A stretch of 64,000 nucleotides of DNA from Henriciella barbarensis (GTDB taxonomy: Bacteria > Pseudomonadota > Alphaproteobacteria > Caulobacterales > Hyphomonadaceae): contig NZ_QWGB01000014.1 of NCBI RefSeq assembly GCF_003576345.1, positions 230,847 to 294,846 of the forward strand, given 5' to 3'. The number at the start of each line of letters is the position of its first letter. The stretch's first letter is position 1. The notes under the pieces are model-generated. The model was given only the letters and a program-made list of their open reading frames with translations, did no database searches and had not been told where the DNA came from. Below are positions 7,830 to 17,186 of this stretch, piece by piece. The position numbers and the translations under genes were made by a program.

Positions 7830-8957
7830 ATGCCAGACAGGCCCGAATATGAGCTGAGCACCGACGCCTCGCGCGGCAGGCTCAGCGTGTCCGGCGACTG
7901 GACGGTCCACACGATCGGAAAGATTTCAGAGCCGCTCGCGGCGGAGGACACTTCGGGTTTCGAAGGCCTTGAGGTGGATTGTTCGCAGCTTGGAAAGCTC
8001 GATACCGCAGGTGCCTTCATCATCGACCGTTTTGCCTGCAGGTCAGGTGGCGGCACAGTCAAACCCGTCAATGCGAGCGAGCAGGCTACGGCTCTTTTGA
8101 AACAGGCTGCCGAGTTGCGACCGGAGGCCGATGACGAACTGAACAAGAAAGAGTTCGGTGTCGTTGACCTGCTGGAGCGGACCGGCCGCGCCACGATGCA
8201 TTTTATCGACGAAACCGTCGAAACCCTGTCCTTTCTGGGCGAAACCATCATGGCGATGGCGCACATCGTAACCCGTCCTTCAAAGATGCGGTGGACGGCG
8301 CTTGTATCTGTCATGGAGGATTCGGGCCTCGACGCGGTACCGATCGTCGCCTTTCTCTCATTCTTCGTTGGCATGGTGGTTGCCTTTATCGGCGCGACGA
8401 CACTGTCGGAGTTCGGTGCCACGATCTTCACGGTCGAGCTGGTCGGGATCGCAATCCTGCGCGAGTTTGGCGTCATCCTGACAGCCATCATCCTCGCCGG
8501 CCGTACAAATTCCGCATTTACCGCCCAGATCGGCGCGATGCGAATGCGCCAGGAGGTCGATGCGATGACAACGCTGGGCCTCAACCCCATGGATGTGCTC
8601 GTCGTGCCACGGGCCTTTGCGATGCTCATCATGACGCCGGTCCTGACATTGATTGCCATCCTGTTCGGTGTCGGCGGTGGCGCGTTCGTCAGCTGGCTGG
8701 CGCTCGATATCAATCCAACCGTGTTCATGAACCGCTTGCAGAGCTATGTTCCGATTGAGAATTTCTGGGTCGGTATGTCGAAGGCGCCCGTCTTCGGGCT
8801 GGTCGTGGCGCTGATCGGCTGTCGCCAGGGCTTGATGGTGGGTGGCAGCGTTCAGTCGCTCGGCCAGTCGACCACGAAGTCGGTTGTCCAGGCGCTGTTT
8901 TCGATCATCGTCATCGATGCGCTGTTTGCCGTCTTCTATCTGGAGCTTGGCATATGA
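7830..8957 (+). CDS. mlaE: MlaE-family lipid ABC transporter permease with N-terminal STAS domain
   Basis: A 375-residue protein. Residues about 1-100 form a STAS-like domain (LDTAGAFIIDR is the characteristic helix start), which in E. coli is the separate protein MlaB. The rest is the MlaE permease with several membrane spans and the conserved EFGVILTAIILAGRTNSAFT and GLNPMDVLVVPR segments. It acts in the inner membrane in phospholipid trafficking to or from the outer membrane. The start at 7830 follows AGGAACC; a longer start at 7779 lacks a good site. Its end overlaps the ATPase gene by four bases (ATGA). First gene of a four-gene operon. Confidence 0.9.
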   Translation: MPDRPEYELSTDASRGRLSVSGDWTVHTIGKISEPLAAEDTSGFEGLEVDCSQLGKLDTAGAFIIDRFACRSGGGTVKPVNASEQATALLKQAAELRPEADDELNKKEFGVVDLLERTGRATMHFIDETVETLSFLGETIMAMAHIVTRPSKMRWTALVSVMEDSGLDAVPIVAFLSFFVGMVVAFIGATTLSEFGATIFTVELVGIAILREFGVILTAIILAGRTNSAFTAQIGAMRMRQEVDAMTTLGLNPMDVLVVPRAFAMLIMTPVLTLIAILFGVGGGAFVSWLALDINPTVFMNRLQSYVPIENFWVGMSKAPVFGLVVALIGCRQGLMVGGSVQSLGQSTTKSVVQALFSIIVIDALFAVFYLELGI

Positions 8958-9724
8958 GCGAGGACATCGCGATCAAGGTCCGCGGACTGACCACAGCCTA
9001 CGGCACACATGTTGTGCATGACGAGCTCGATCTGGACGTTAAGCGGGGAGAGATCCTCGGTGTGATCGGCCCTTCAGGTACTGGCAAGTCCGTTCTGCTG
9101 CGCGCGATTGTCGGGCTCAAGCGGCCAGAAACCGGCACGGTCGAAGTCTTCGACAGAAATGTCACCGACCTTGAGGGCGATGATCTCAGGGAGGTGCAGA
9201 ACCTCTGGGGTATCATGTTCCAGGACGGTGCGCTGTTTTCGAACCTGACCGTGCGTGAGAACGTTATGGTCCCCATGCGCGAGCACACAGACCTTCCAGA
9301 GCCGTTGATGAAGCAGCTCGCCGATCAGAAGCTTCGCATGTCCGGTCTCGATGATAGCGCAGGGCCTAAATTCCCGTCTGACCTTTCGGGCGGCATGCGC
9401 AAACGGGCGGCGCTGGCGCGCGCTCTTGCCCTTGATCCGCCTATCCTTTTCCTCGACGAGCCGACGGCCGGGCTCGACCCGATCACCGCAGCAGGTTTTG
9501 ATACGCTGGTGCGCGAACTACAAAGCGCGCTGTCACTGACGGTGTTTCTTGTGACGCATGATGTCGACACGCTGGTTGCGACGTGTGACCGGATCGCGGT
9601 ACTTGGCCGTAAGAAGGTCATCGCGACAGGGCCCATTGAAGAGCTGCGCCGTAATGACGACCCCTGGATACAGGACTATTTCTGCGGCCCGCGTGGGCGG
9701 GCAGCACAGGCTGGAGAGAGCTGA
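8954..9724 (+). CDS. mlaF: MlaF-type ABC transporter ATP-binding protein
   Basis: A 256-residue ABC ATPase. Walker A is GPSGTGKS near residue 37, the signature is LSGGMRKRAALARA near 143, and Walker B is ILFLDEPTAGLDP near 164, with the switch His in VTHD. It energises the MlaE permease encoded immediately upstream, with which it overlaps by four bases, and its stop overlaps the start of the MCE protein gene (TGATG). Order and overlaps make assignment to an Mla-type phospholipid transporter secure. The direction of transport cannot be read from sequence. Confidence 0.93.
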   Translation: MSEDIAIKVRGLTTAYGTHVVHDELDLDVKRGEILGVIGPSGTGKSVLLRAIVGLKRPETGTVEVFDRNVTDLEGDDLREVQNLWGIMFQDGALFSNLTVRENVMVPMREHTDLPEPLMKQLADQKLRMSGLDDSAGPKFPSDLSGGMRKRAALARALALDPPILFLDEPTAGLDPITAAGFDTLVRELQSALSLTVFLVTHDVDTLVATCDRIAVLGRKKVIATGPIEELRRNDDPWIQDYFCGPRGRAAQAGES

Positions 9725-10686
9725 TGGAAACACGCGCAAACTATGCGCTGATTGGCGCATTCGTCATCATCGCTGCGCTGGCGGCCCTCGGTTTTGTCCT
9801 GTGGCTCGGCCAGTCGCAATTCAACCGCGACTATGATGTCTACGACGCCGTCTTTGAAGGTCCGGTCACGCTCGAAGAGGGCGCGTCGGTCCGGTATATC
9901 GGCATCAAGGTCGGCGAAGTCAGTTCTATCGGTATTGATCGCAATGACGCGTCCAAGGTCCGCGCGCGCCTGCGCATCGATAATGAGACCCCGGTGAAGA
10001 CCGACTCAACCGCCTCTATCGAATTCGCGGGTATCACGGGCGTGACCTTCATTCAGATCAATGCGGGAGAGCCGGAGGCTGAATGGCTGAAGCGCGCATC
10101 GAACGAGAACATTCCGGAGATCAAAACCGAGTCCAACCCGCTGAGCGCGCTCGTCTCCAGCGGCACTGAAGTCATGGGCCGGGCAACGTTGGCACTTGAG
10201 CGGATCGATGAACTTCTGAGCCAGGATAATATCGATGCCGTTTCCAACACCGTGCAGAACGTCGAAGCGATTACTTCGGCGCTGAGCGGTAATGGCGAGA
10301 TCTTTACGGATGTGAATGACCTTCTCCAGAACGCTAACACGGCCGCCCGGAGCTTTGATCAGGCTTCGCGCGATCTTGGCCAGCTCGGCCGGGATGCAAG
10401 TGTCGAGGTCAAACGGCTCGGCGAGGAAATCTCTGCCATCACCGAAGACCTCGAAGGCGTGACGACCTCTGCCCAGTCTGCAATCGAACGCGTAGAGGGA
10501 GCTGTCGACTCGGCGGCCACTGTCATTGAAGGACCGGGCACCGATGCTGTGGTCGACTTCCGTATCGTTGCGCAGGATCTGCGTGTCCTCATCGCCCGGC
10601 TTGACCGACTGACACGGGAAATCGAGCAGAACCCGCAAGGCCTCTTGCGGAGTGATCCACTGCCATATGAGAAGGATGGAGAATGA
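9724..10686 (+). CDS. mlaD: MlaD-like MCE-domain substrate-binding protein
   Basis: A 320-residue inner-membrane-anchored periplasmic protein. One N-terminal membrane helix (ALIGAFVIIAALAALGFVLW, near residues 8-27) is followed by a single MCE domain (about 40-117) with VRYIGIKVGEVSSIGI as the landmark. A long region rich in heptad-like segments (about 140-285) is probably a coiled-coil or helical barrel extension, which makes it longer than E. coli MlaD at about 180 residues. MCE proteins form hexameric rings that conduct lipids. It overlaps the ATPase gene by one base and the downstream lipoprotein gene by four. Confidence 0.9.
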   Translation: METRANYALIGAFVIIAALAALGFVLWLGQSQFNRDYDVYDAVFEGPVTLEEGASVRYIGIKVGEVSSIGIDRNDASKVRARLRIDNETPVKTDSTASIEFAGITGVTFIQINAGEPEAEWLKRASNENIPEIKTESNPLSALVSSGTEVMGRATLALERIDELLSQDNIDAVSNTVQNVEAITSALSGNGEIFTDVNDLLQNANTAARSFDQASRDLGQLGRDASVEVKRLGEEISAITEDLEGVTTSAQSAIERVEGAVDSAATVIEGPGTDAVVDFRIVAQDLRVLIARLDRLTREIEQNPQGLLRSDPLPYEKDGE

Positions 10687-11306
10687 CCTCCAAGAAAAGC
10701 TTCTGGCCCGCGAGCGCGATCGCCATCGTGATGGTCGCTGGCGGCTGTGTGTCCGTCCTGCCCGAGCAACCCAAGCCTGAAGCCGTTTACCGGCTGGCTG
10801 AGCCGGAGGCGCTTGCGGAACTGCGTACACATGTGGTGATCCACGAGCCCGATGCGCCGCGCCTTTTTGCGTCGCGTACGATCACCTCGCAAAGCCCTGA
10901 TGGCGGACTTAAAGTTGTCGCTGGAGTGGCCTGGGCCGACCGGGCCACACGCATGTTCCAGGTGACGATGCTCGATGCCTTCAAGGGCGATGGTCCGGGC
11001 CTTGCGGTTGATGATGTAACCGGCGTCAGCGGCGAGTATGAGCTGTACTGGCGCGTCTCAGAATTCTCTCTCGAAGGAACACAAGGCGTGTGTGGGCTTC
11101 AGCTTACACTGCTGGATGGGCGAAGCCGTGTGCCTGTGGCCCAGACGTCTGTGTCTGCGCGCGCTCAAGCGACATCGAAGGGTGACCTTGCCCGCGCACG
11201 GGCGCTCTCGGATGCAGGGCGGCTATGCGTCGAGAAAGCGGCGGGTTTCATCGCAGAGCGGGCCGTGCCTGCCGGAACCGACGCGGACGACAGTCCCGCG
11301 GATTAA
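10683..11306 (+). CDS. ABC-type transport auxiliary lipoprotein (PqiC/YmbA-like)
   Basis: A 207-residue lipoprotein. The signal sequence ends in VAGGC with Cys22 as the lipidation site, and the mature part has the mixed sheet pattern of the ABC_trans_aux family, the outer-membrane partner of MCE transporters in many proteobacteria. It starts within the last codons of mlaD (four-base overlap) and closes the operon. Its stop codon abuts, with no gap, the stop codon of the convergent histidine kinase gene. The role, bridging the MCE ring to the outer membrane, is inferred from family and position. Confidence 0.82.
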   Translation: MTSKKSFWPASAIAIVMVAGGCVSVLPEQPKPEAVYRLAEPEALAELRTHVVIHEPDAPRLFASRTITSQSPDGGLKVVAGVAWADRATRMFQVTMLDAFKGDGPGLAVDDVTGVSGEYELYWRVSEFSLEGTQGVCGLQLTLLDGRSRVPVAQTSVSARAQATSKGDLARARALSDAGRLCVEKAAGFIAERAVPAGTDADDSPAD

Positions 11307-13676
11307 TCAGGCAATTGCGACGCTGGGGCGAGCCGTTGTCTTGCTGACTGGCAGGTAGAAGCTGACCATGGTGCCCTTGCCGACTTCACTGGCGATCGAT
11401 AACCGGCCGCCATGCATTTCGGCGAAGGATTTGGTGAGGGCAAGGCCGAGACCGGTGCCCTCATAATTGCGCTCGCGCGTTTCATGGACCTGCTCAAAAG
11501 GCTGTGCGAGCCGTGGCAGATGTTCTTTCGGTATGCCGACACCTGTGTCGCGCACCGCGACCCTCACGAAGTCGCCCTTGTCCTGAACAGCAACTATTAC
11601 TTTGCCGCCTTCATCTGTGAACTTGATCGCGTTCGAGAGCAGGTTGAGGACCATCTGGCGAACGGCGCGGTGGTCTGCGTCAACTTCTGGCAGGTTATCA
11701 GGTGCCTGTAGCGAAAGATCGACGCTCTTTTCCTCTGCCTTGCGCCGTATCATGCGCACGGCTGCATCGACGGGGTCCACAAGGTCGATCGGTTTCGGAT
11801 CGATCGTCATCTTGCCCGCCTCGATCTTGGCGATGTCGAGAATGTCATTGATCATGTCGAGAAGATGCTGGCCAGACGTCAGGATATCGCGCGCATAGTC
11901 ACGGTAACGTTCATCACCGAGGGCGCCATACATCTCGTTGACGAGGATTTCGGAGAAGCCGTTGATCGCGTTTAGCGGCGTGCGCAACTCGTGGCTCATA
12001 TTGGCGAGAAATGCGCTTTTGGAATCAGCTGAGCGTTCGGCTTTGGCCTTCTCTTCATTATATTTATGCGCAAGCTCTGCGTTGTGACCTTCAGAGCGGG
12101 CGAGTTCCTGAACGGCGGCGCTGAGTTTCTTTTTCTGGCGGATGAGTTCGTCTTCACTCTTTACGTCCTGCGTGACGTCCAGCCCGAATGTGATGACCCC
12201 GCCAGCGGGTGAGCGCCGCTCGACGACCTTGATCCATTGCCCTGTCGAGAGGCCGACAATGGTCGTGTTCGGGTCTTCTTCCGAACCACGCTCACTGACC
12301 GTGTTCGCGGTGCGAGCCAGCATGATGGTTTCGTATGCGACGCCGACCCGGACGACATCCTCCAGCTGGAAAAGCTGCGCGAAAGCCTTGTTCCAGAACG
12401 TGAGCCTGCGCCGATTGTCCCACAGGGCGAACGGGCAGGGAAAGCTCTCAATGGCAAGACGCAGGCGCGCTTCGGAAGAGCGCTGGCGCTCTCTTTGCCG
12501 CACAACTTCGGTAACGTCGAAAACAACGCCGCTCATGGTTGGCTGGGCGCTATGGTCCAGCCGGTCCATGCTGCCACGAAACTCAACCCAGGTTTCGCCG
12601 CGCGACATCTTGGTGGCCACATCGACGGACATGGGCTTGCCGCTCCTGCACGCATCAATCGCGCGCTGGAAGTTTTCGCGATGCTCGGGAAATACCTGAT
12701 CCATAAATTCGGACAGGTGAAGCTCGCCGGCGAGCTGGAGCCCGAAGAGCCGGGCCGTCTGATCATTGATCCAGACCTTGCCTGCCTCAGGTGTGATCTG
12801 CCAGGCGCCAACCTGACTGTTCTCCGCCGCGGTTGCGACGCGCACAACGCCAGGAGCTTCGCGCTGGGCCTCTTCCGTCTCAGGTCTGGCACCACGAGCT
12901 GTCCGGTAAAGACCAAAGACAGCAAGGGCAGGTGCTCCGAGCAGGATGGCGTACAGGAGAAACTGAAGGGCGTTGGCCTGCGTGAGGAGCGGGCCTGAGC
13001 GGTTGAGACACAGCCGGAAGTTCGCACCTGCGACATCAGAGCAGGCCGTCAGCGAGCGATTGGTCAGGCCCTGCCAGCGGTAGTTGCCCTGACCGTTGAG
13101 GACGGCCGCATTTGGAGGCAGAACGTTCTCACCGCCTATAGAGACAGTGCGGTCACCGCTGAGAATGATCCGCTGGGATGCGTTTGCGCCCGTCAGCCAT
13201 TTGTCGAACGACGCCCTGGAGATGATGCCGGACCCATCGTTCAGCGCGTGCACCAGCATGATTTCATTATTCGGCGTGACGCGCATGCGTAGGCCAGAAG
13301 CGATCATGTCGCGCGCGCGGTTTGCAAGCTCGCGGTTCCGCTGATCGTTAGACCTCCCGGCAGCCTGAATGGAGATCACGCTGTCGACGCCAATATCGCT
13401 TGCGTCGATACTACCGACACTGCGCCCGGCCCCTCTTAATTGATTGAACTGCTCGGCCGTCCGGTCAGCCGCGGCATTCAGGGCATGGGCGGTCAGAAGC
13501 GCATCGCGCTCAGCCAGGCGAAGGGCATTGGCATCACGGGTTGTCTGGGCGTTCCAGGCGACCATTGCGATAGAGGCCGCCAAGATCGCGAATGTGACGA
13601 CCAGAACCGCAGGAGAGGCCGCGCGGCCTTCAGCGCTCCGCTTGGGACGCTTCTCGCTGTCTGTCCGCTTCGCCAA
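11307..13676 (-). CDS. PleC/DivJ-like membrane sensor histidine kinase
   Basis: A 789-residue inner-membrane kinase. Membrane helices near residues 20-42 and 235-257 flank a periplasmic domain of about 190 residues. Then come two PAS-like regions (about 280-395 and 400-500), a coiled-coil linker, a HisKA box with phospho-acceptor His562 in SHELRTPLN, and a HATPase domain with GVGIPKEHL and GTGLGLALT. NEMYGALGDERYRDYARDI after the H-box is characteristic of the PleC/DivJ kinases that control alphaproteobacterial cell-cycle phosphorelays. There is no receiver domain and no adjacent response regulator, so it is an orphan kinase. Translation starts at TTG (13676), with AGGGG eight bases upstream. 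Confidence 0.88.
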   Translation of the reverse strand: MAKRTDSEKRPKRSAEGRAASPAVLVVTFAILAASIAMVAWNAQTTRDANALRLAERDALLTAHALNAAADRTAEQFNQLRGAGRSVGSIDASDIGVDSVISIQAAGRSNDQRNRELANRARDMIASGLRMRVTPNNEIMLVHALNDGSGIISRASFDKWLTGANASQRIILSGDRTVSIGGENVLPPNAAVLNGQGNYRWQGLTNRSLTACSDVAGANFRLCLNRSGPLLTQANALQFLLYAILLGAPALAVFGLYRTARGARPETEEAQREAPGVVRVATAAENSQVGAWQITPEAGKVWINDQTARLFGLQLAGELHLSEFMDQVFPEHRENFQRAIDACRSGKPMSVDVATKMSRGETWVEFRGSMDRLDHSAQPTMSGVVFDVTEVVRQRERQRSSEARLRLAIESFPCPFALWDNRRRLTFWNKAFAQLFQLEDVVRVGVAYETIMLARTANTVSERGSEEDPNTTIVGLSTGQWIKVVERRSPAGGVITFGLDVTQDVKSEDELIRQKKKLSAAVQELARSEGHNAELAHKYNEEKAKAERSADSKSAFLANMSHELRTPLNAINGFSEILVNEMYGALGDERYRDYARDILTSGQHLLDMINDILDIAKIEAGKMTIDPKPIDLVDPVDAAVRMIRRKAEEKSVDLSLQAPDNLPEVDADHRAVRQMVLNLLSNAIKFTDEGGKVIVAVQDKGDFVRVAVRDTGVGIPKEHLPRLAQPFEQVHETRERNYEGTGLGLALTKSFAEMHGGRLSIASEVGKGTMVSFYLPVSKTTARPSVAIA

Positions 13677-13757
13677 GAGCGTGCCCCTTAATAACCCAGT
13701 CCACCTTCCTGCATGACCAGAAAAGCTTTTCGTTAGGGTTAATAGGGGCTTGCCGCC

Positions 13758-16355
13758 CTAACCGAGGGCGCGGGCGAGAATGTCGGAGGCGTTCTTCGAT
13801 AGCGACTGAGACTGGAGGTCTTTCAGCACTTTCTCCGCGCTGGCCTTCGCGACCGGCTCCAGCTTGCGCCACTGCTCAAAGCTGGTGAGCAGGCGGGCGG
13901 CGAGGGCCGGGTTTCGCTTGTCGGCATCAAGGATGATGTCCCCAATAACCTTGTGGCCCTCACCGTCGCGGGCATGGAAGGCGGCCAGGTTCGTCATCGA
14001 GAAGGCCGCCGCGACCGACCGCACCCGGTTCGGGTTGGAAAGGTCGAAGTCGGTATGTTGCGACAGGCGGCGGGCATCGTCAGCCGTGCCCTGACCCGCC
14101 TGAACGGCAAACCATTTGTCGATGACCAGCGGGTTCTCTTTCCAGGTTTCGTAGAAGGTCTGGATCGCTTCGTCGCGCTCTTGCGTCTGGAAAGGCACGA
14201 GAGTGCGCAGACAGGCAAGGCTTTCGGTCATGTTAGGCGCCGCATCGAACAGGCTTTTCAGTTTGCGCGAGGCATCGGCAGTGTCGAGTGCACCTGTCAG
14301 TCCGATCATCGCAGAGCGCAGGGCGCGGATGCCAGCCTGCTCGGCATTTGGCTCAAATGGGGCAGGGGACGGCGCGGCAAGAATGCGTTCAGCGTCGGCT
14401 TTCAAATTCTCGCCGAGGGCCTTGCGCAGGCGTTTGCGCGCATCATTAAGGCCGGCCGGGTCCACAGGTTCGCGGTGCTGGAAGAGTTCACCGATATCGG
14501 GCAGCGCAGTCAGCAACGCCGCAAAGGCTGGGTCACTCTCGTTTGAACGCACCGCATCGCCAAGCGCGCCAACGAGCGCTTCTTCAGGCGGCGATTGCGG
14601 GTTGTCGAGAAGGCGGAAGATTTCCGTGCGTGCCAGGGTCTGGAAATTATCCCATATGTTGAACGGGTCAGTCTCGGCGGCTGCAAGCTCCAGTAGCGCC
14701 TCATTGGAAAGCTCGCGGTCGATGCGGACCGGTGCGCTGAACTGGCGATTGATGGAGAGAAGTGGCTTGTCGCTGGTGCCCGTCAGTTTGAGGTCGACGG
14801 TCATTTTCTCGTCTTCGAGAACGATGACGCCTTCGCCATTCTCCCAACCTTCGACGCTGAGATGCGCGCCCTTGCCGTCGAGCAGGGCGGTGCGAAGCGG
14901 GATCGGCACAGGCTCTTTGGTCGGCTGACCGGGCGTTGCTGGCGTCTTCTGTGAAAGAGTGAGGGTCAGCGTGCTATTGGCGGCGTCCCAGCTTTCCTCG
15001 ACCTTCACTTCAGGCGTGCCTGCCTGGGCGTACCAGCGGCGGAACTGGCTAAGGTCCTTGCCCGAGGCTTTCTCAAAGCAGCTGTAGAAGTCCTCAATCG
15101 TTGAAGCCGTGCCGTCATACTCATCGAAGTAGATTTGCATGCCCCTGTCGAACGCGTCCATCCCGATAAAGACGGTCAGTGCGCGGATTAGTTCTGAGCC
15201 CTTTTCATACACGGTTGCCGTGTAGAGATTGTCGATGGAGGCATACTTGTCTGGGCGAACCGGATGCGCCAGTGGGCCGGCATCTTCAGCGAACTGACGC
15301 GCACGCAGACGCATGACGTCCTTGATGCGCTGGACAGGGCGAGAGCGCAGATCAGACGAAAACTCCTGATCACGGAAGACGGTGAGGCCCTCCTTCAGGC
15401 AAAGCTGGAACCAGTCTCGGCAGGTGATGCGGTTGCCGGTCCAGTTGTGAAAATATTCGTGGCCAACAATGCTTTCGATCGCTTCGAAGTCAGCATCGGT
15501 CGCGCTTTCCTGACTGGCAAGCACATAGGCCGAGTTGAAGATGTTGAGGCCTTTGTTCTCCATGGCGCCGAAATTGAAGTCTCGGACGGCGACGATGTTG
15601 AAGACGCCAAGATCGTAGGCGCGGCCGAAACGCTCCTCATCCCATTTCATGGAAGCCTTGAGGCTTTCCATCGCCCATTCGGCGCTCTTGGCTTGACCTT
15701 TGTCGACATAGACACCGAGGTCGACATGGTCGCCATTCATCGTGGTGAAGGTGTCACGCCAGACGTCATAATCGCCTGCGCAGAGGGCGAAGAGATAGGA
15801 TGGCTTTGGGTGCGGGTCGTCCCATTCGGCAAAGTGGCGCCCATCTGAATGGTCGCCGCTTTCGCCCGGTGTGCCATTGGAGAGGAGGATGGGGTATTTC
15901 GATTTGTCCGCATCCATACGCACATGGAAGCGGCTCATCACGTCGGGACGGTCAGGCCAGTAGGTAATGTGGCGAAAGCCGGTCGCCTCGCACTGGCTAC
16001 AGAAACGCCCACCGGAGATATACAGACCTGAGAGCGCCGTATTGGCAGATGGATTGATTGTGACGTCGGTTTCGAGAACAAACGCGTCCGGGACTTCTTT
16101 GATCGTCAGCGTTTCGTCCGTCAGCTCATAGGCGTCCGGACCGAGTGGCTTGCCGTCGAGGCGAATGTCGTTGAGCTTGAGTTTGACGCCGTCCAGAACA
16201 AACGGGCCGGGCTGCGTGCGGCGTACATTCATGCGCGCCTTCACCCGTGTCGCCGCCGGTTCGAGAGAGAAGTCCAGCGAGACCTGATCGATCTCGAATG
16301 GATAGGGTGTGTACTCTTCCAGCTTTACCGAAACGGGCGTGTCTGTGCGCAACAT
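13758..16355 (-). CDS. pepN: Aminopeptidase N (M1 family)
   Basis: An 865-residue M1 metallopeptidase of the E. coli PepN type. The exopeptidase motif GAMEN is at residues 263-267. The zinc site HEYFH is at 299-303, followed after 18 residues by the third ligand Glu in LKEGLTVF. The C-terminal helical domain characteristic of PepN (about 540-865) is complete. It removes N-terminal residues from peptides in the cytoplasm during protein turnover. The start is preceded by GAGGATAAACC. Length and motifs are standard. Confidence 0.95.
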   Translation of the reverse strand: MLRTDTPVSVKLEEYTPYPFEIDQVSLDFSLEPAATRVKARMNVRRTQPGPFVLDGVKLKLNDIRLDGKPLGPDAYELTDETLTIKEVPDAFVLETDVTINPSANTALSGLYISGGRFCSQCEATGFRHITYWPDRPDVMSRFHVRMDADKSKYPILLSNGTPGESGDHSDGRHFAEWDDPHPKPSYLFALCAGDYDVWRDTFTTMNGDHVDLGVYVDKGQAKSAEWAMESLKASMKWDEERFGRAYDLGVFNIVAVRDFNFGAMENKGLNIFNSAYVLASQESATDADFEAIESIVGHEYFHNWTGNRITCRDWFQLCLKEGLTVFRDQEFSSDLRSRPVQRIKDVMRLRARQFAEDAGPLAHPVRPDKYASIDNLYTATVYEKGSELIRALTVFIGMDAFDRGMQIYFDEYDGTASTIEDFYSCFEKASGKDLSQFRRWYAQAGTPEVKVEESWDAANSTLTLTLSQKTPATPGQPTKEPVPIPLRTALLDGKGAHLSVEGWENGEGVIVLEDEKMTVDLKLTGTSDKPLLSINRQFSAPVRIDRELSNEALLELAAAETDPFNIWDNFQTLARTEIFRLLDNPQSPPEEALVGALGDAVRSNESDPAFAALLTALPDIGELFQHREPVDPAGLNDARKRLRKALGENLKADAERILAAPSPAPFEPNAEQAGIRALRSAMIGLTGALDTADASRKLKSLFDAAPNMTESLACLRTLVPFQTQERDEAIQTFYETWKENPLVIDKWFAVQAGQGTADDARRLSQHTDFDLSNPNRVRSVAAAFSMTNLAAFHARDGEGHKVIGDIILDADKRNPALAARLLTSFEQWRKLEPVAKASAEKVLKDLQSQSLSKNASDILARALG

Positions 16356-16438
16356 GGTTTATCCTCTGTCATCGTCCTGCATGACAGATAGGATGTCTTC
16401 TGGGGGCTCTCAATCACCTGTGGTGGGCCGGGCTGAGT

Positions 16439-17017
16439 TTACTCTGCAGCCTGTCTTGGCGCACTTGCGACATCATAGATGTGGCGCAGGGCGTCCTTGG
16501 CGGGTTTCAGCAGCGCCTTCATCTCGTCAGGCACCTGGTCCGGGTGGCGGGCAGTATATTCTGCTAGCTTGCGCACCATGGACAGTAGTTGCGGCGAATT
16601 CACGATAAGCCGGGCCTGGTATTCGATTTTTTGAGGGTCGCGGTCATACTCCGACCCTGGCACGCGCCAGCCGCCCCAGTCATTTTCATCGGTCATGACG
16701 ACCGGAAAGGTGCCCGGAAAAGGGTGGCCAGAGACGTCATCGCTTTCCTGCCAGCGATTCTTAGCACGCTGGATGCGCCAGTGTTCGGTCGTCGGATCTT
16801 CTTCCATCCGCGACTTGGAGCGCCCGTGCATCACTTCTTCAGAGACGAGCTCTGGAGCGGAAAACTCACGGCCGAGCCCTACATCATAGGTCACGCGCAG
16901 GGGCTCTTCGACGTCCTTTACCCAGTGCGGGATGACTTTTTCGATGATTCCCCATGTGCCCACGGGCTTGATGAAAACCCGCTGCGACTTGTGAAACAGT
17001 GCCTTGGCCATTCGCAT
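16439..17017 (-). CDS. Conserved-looking hypothetical protein
   Basis: A 192-residue soluble protein with no signal peptide. I do not recognise the family. It is rich in Trp and charged residues (IPHWVKDVEEPLRVTYDVG, WGGWRVPGSEYDRDP) and the codon pattern looks genuine. Two candidate starts exist, ATG 17017 and ATG 17011; the GGGAG upstream favours 17011 on spacing, so the first two residues are uncertain. It sits alone between pepN and the divergent acyl-CoA dehydrogenase pair. Confidence 0.6.
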   Translation of the reverse strand: MRMAKALFHKSQRVFIKPVGTWGIIEKVIPHWVKDVEEPLRVTYDVGLGREFSAPELVSEEVMHGRSKSRMEEDPTTEHWRIQRAKNRWQESDDVSGHPFPGTFPVVMTDENDWGGWRVPGSEYDRDPQKIEYQARLIVNSPQLLSMVRKLAEYTARHPDQVPDEMKALLKPAKDALRHIYDVASAPRQAAE

Positions 17018-17186
17018 ACTCCCGTCTGCGCGTTGCTATCGCACAGCAGTTTTGAGACGCGGTGAAACAGGTCGATAAAATTTGACCCAATTCGCCGCAG
17101 CTTCCTTACCCTGCGATACCGCTTTTCGGCCGCCCAGACCGCGCTATGGTTCGGTTCTAGAGGCTTACAAAGGGAGATGAGGTCGT

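Noticed and set aside
13717-13760. Terminator of pepN built from GAAAAGCTTTTC and the GTTAGGG/CCCTAAC arms
   Set aside because: The arms enclose a long loop with no T-run in the right place, so I could not call it a terminator with confidence.
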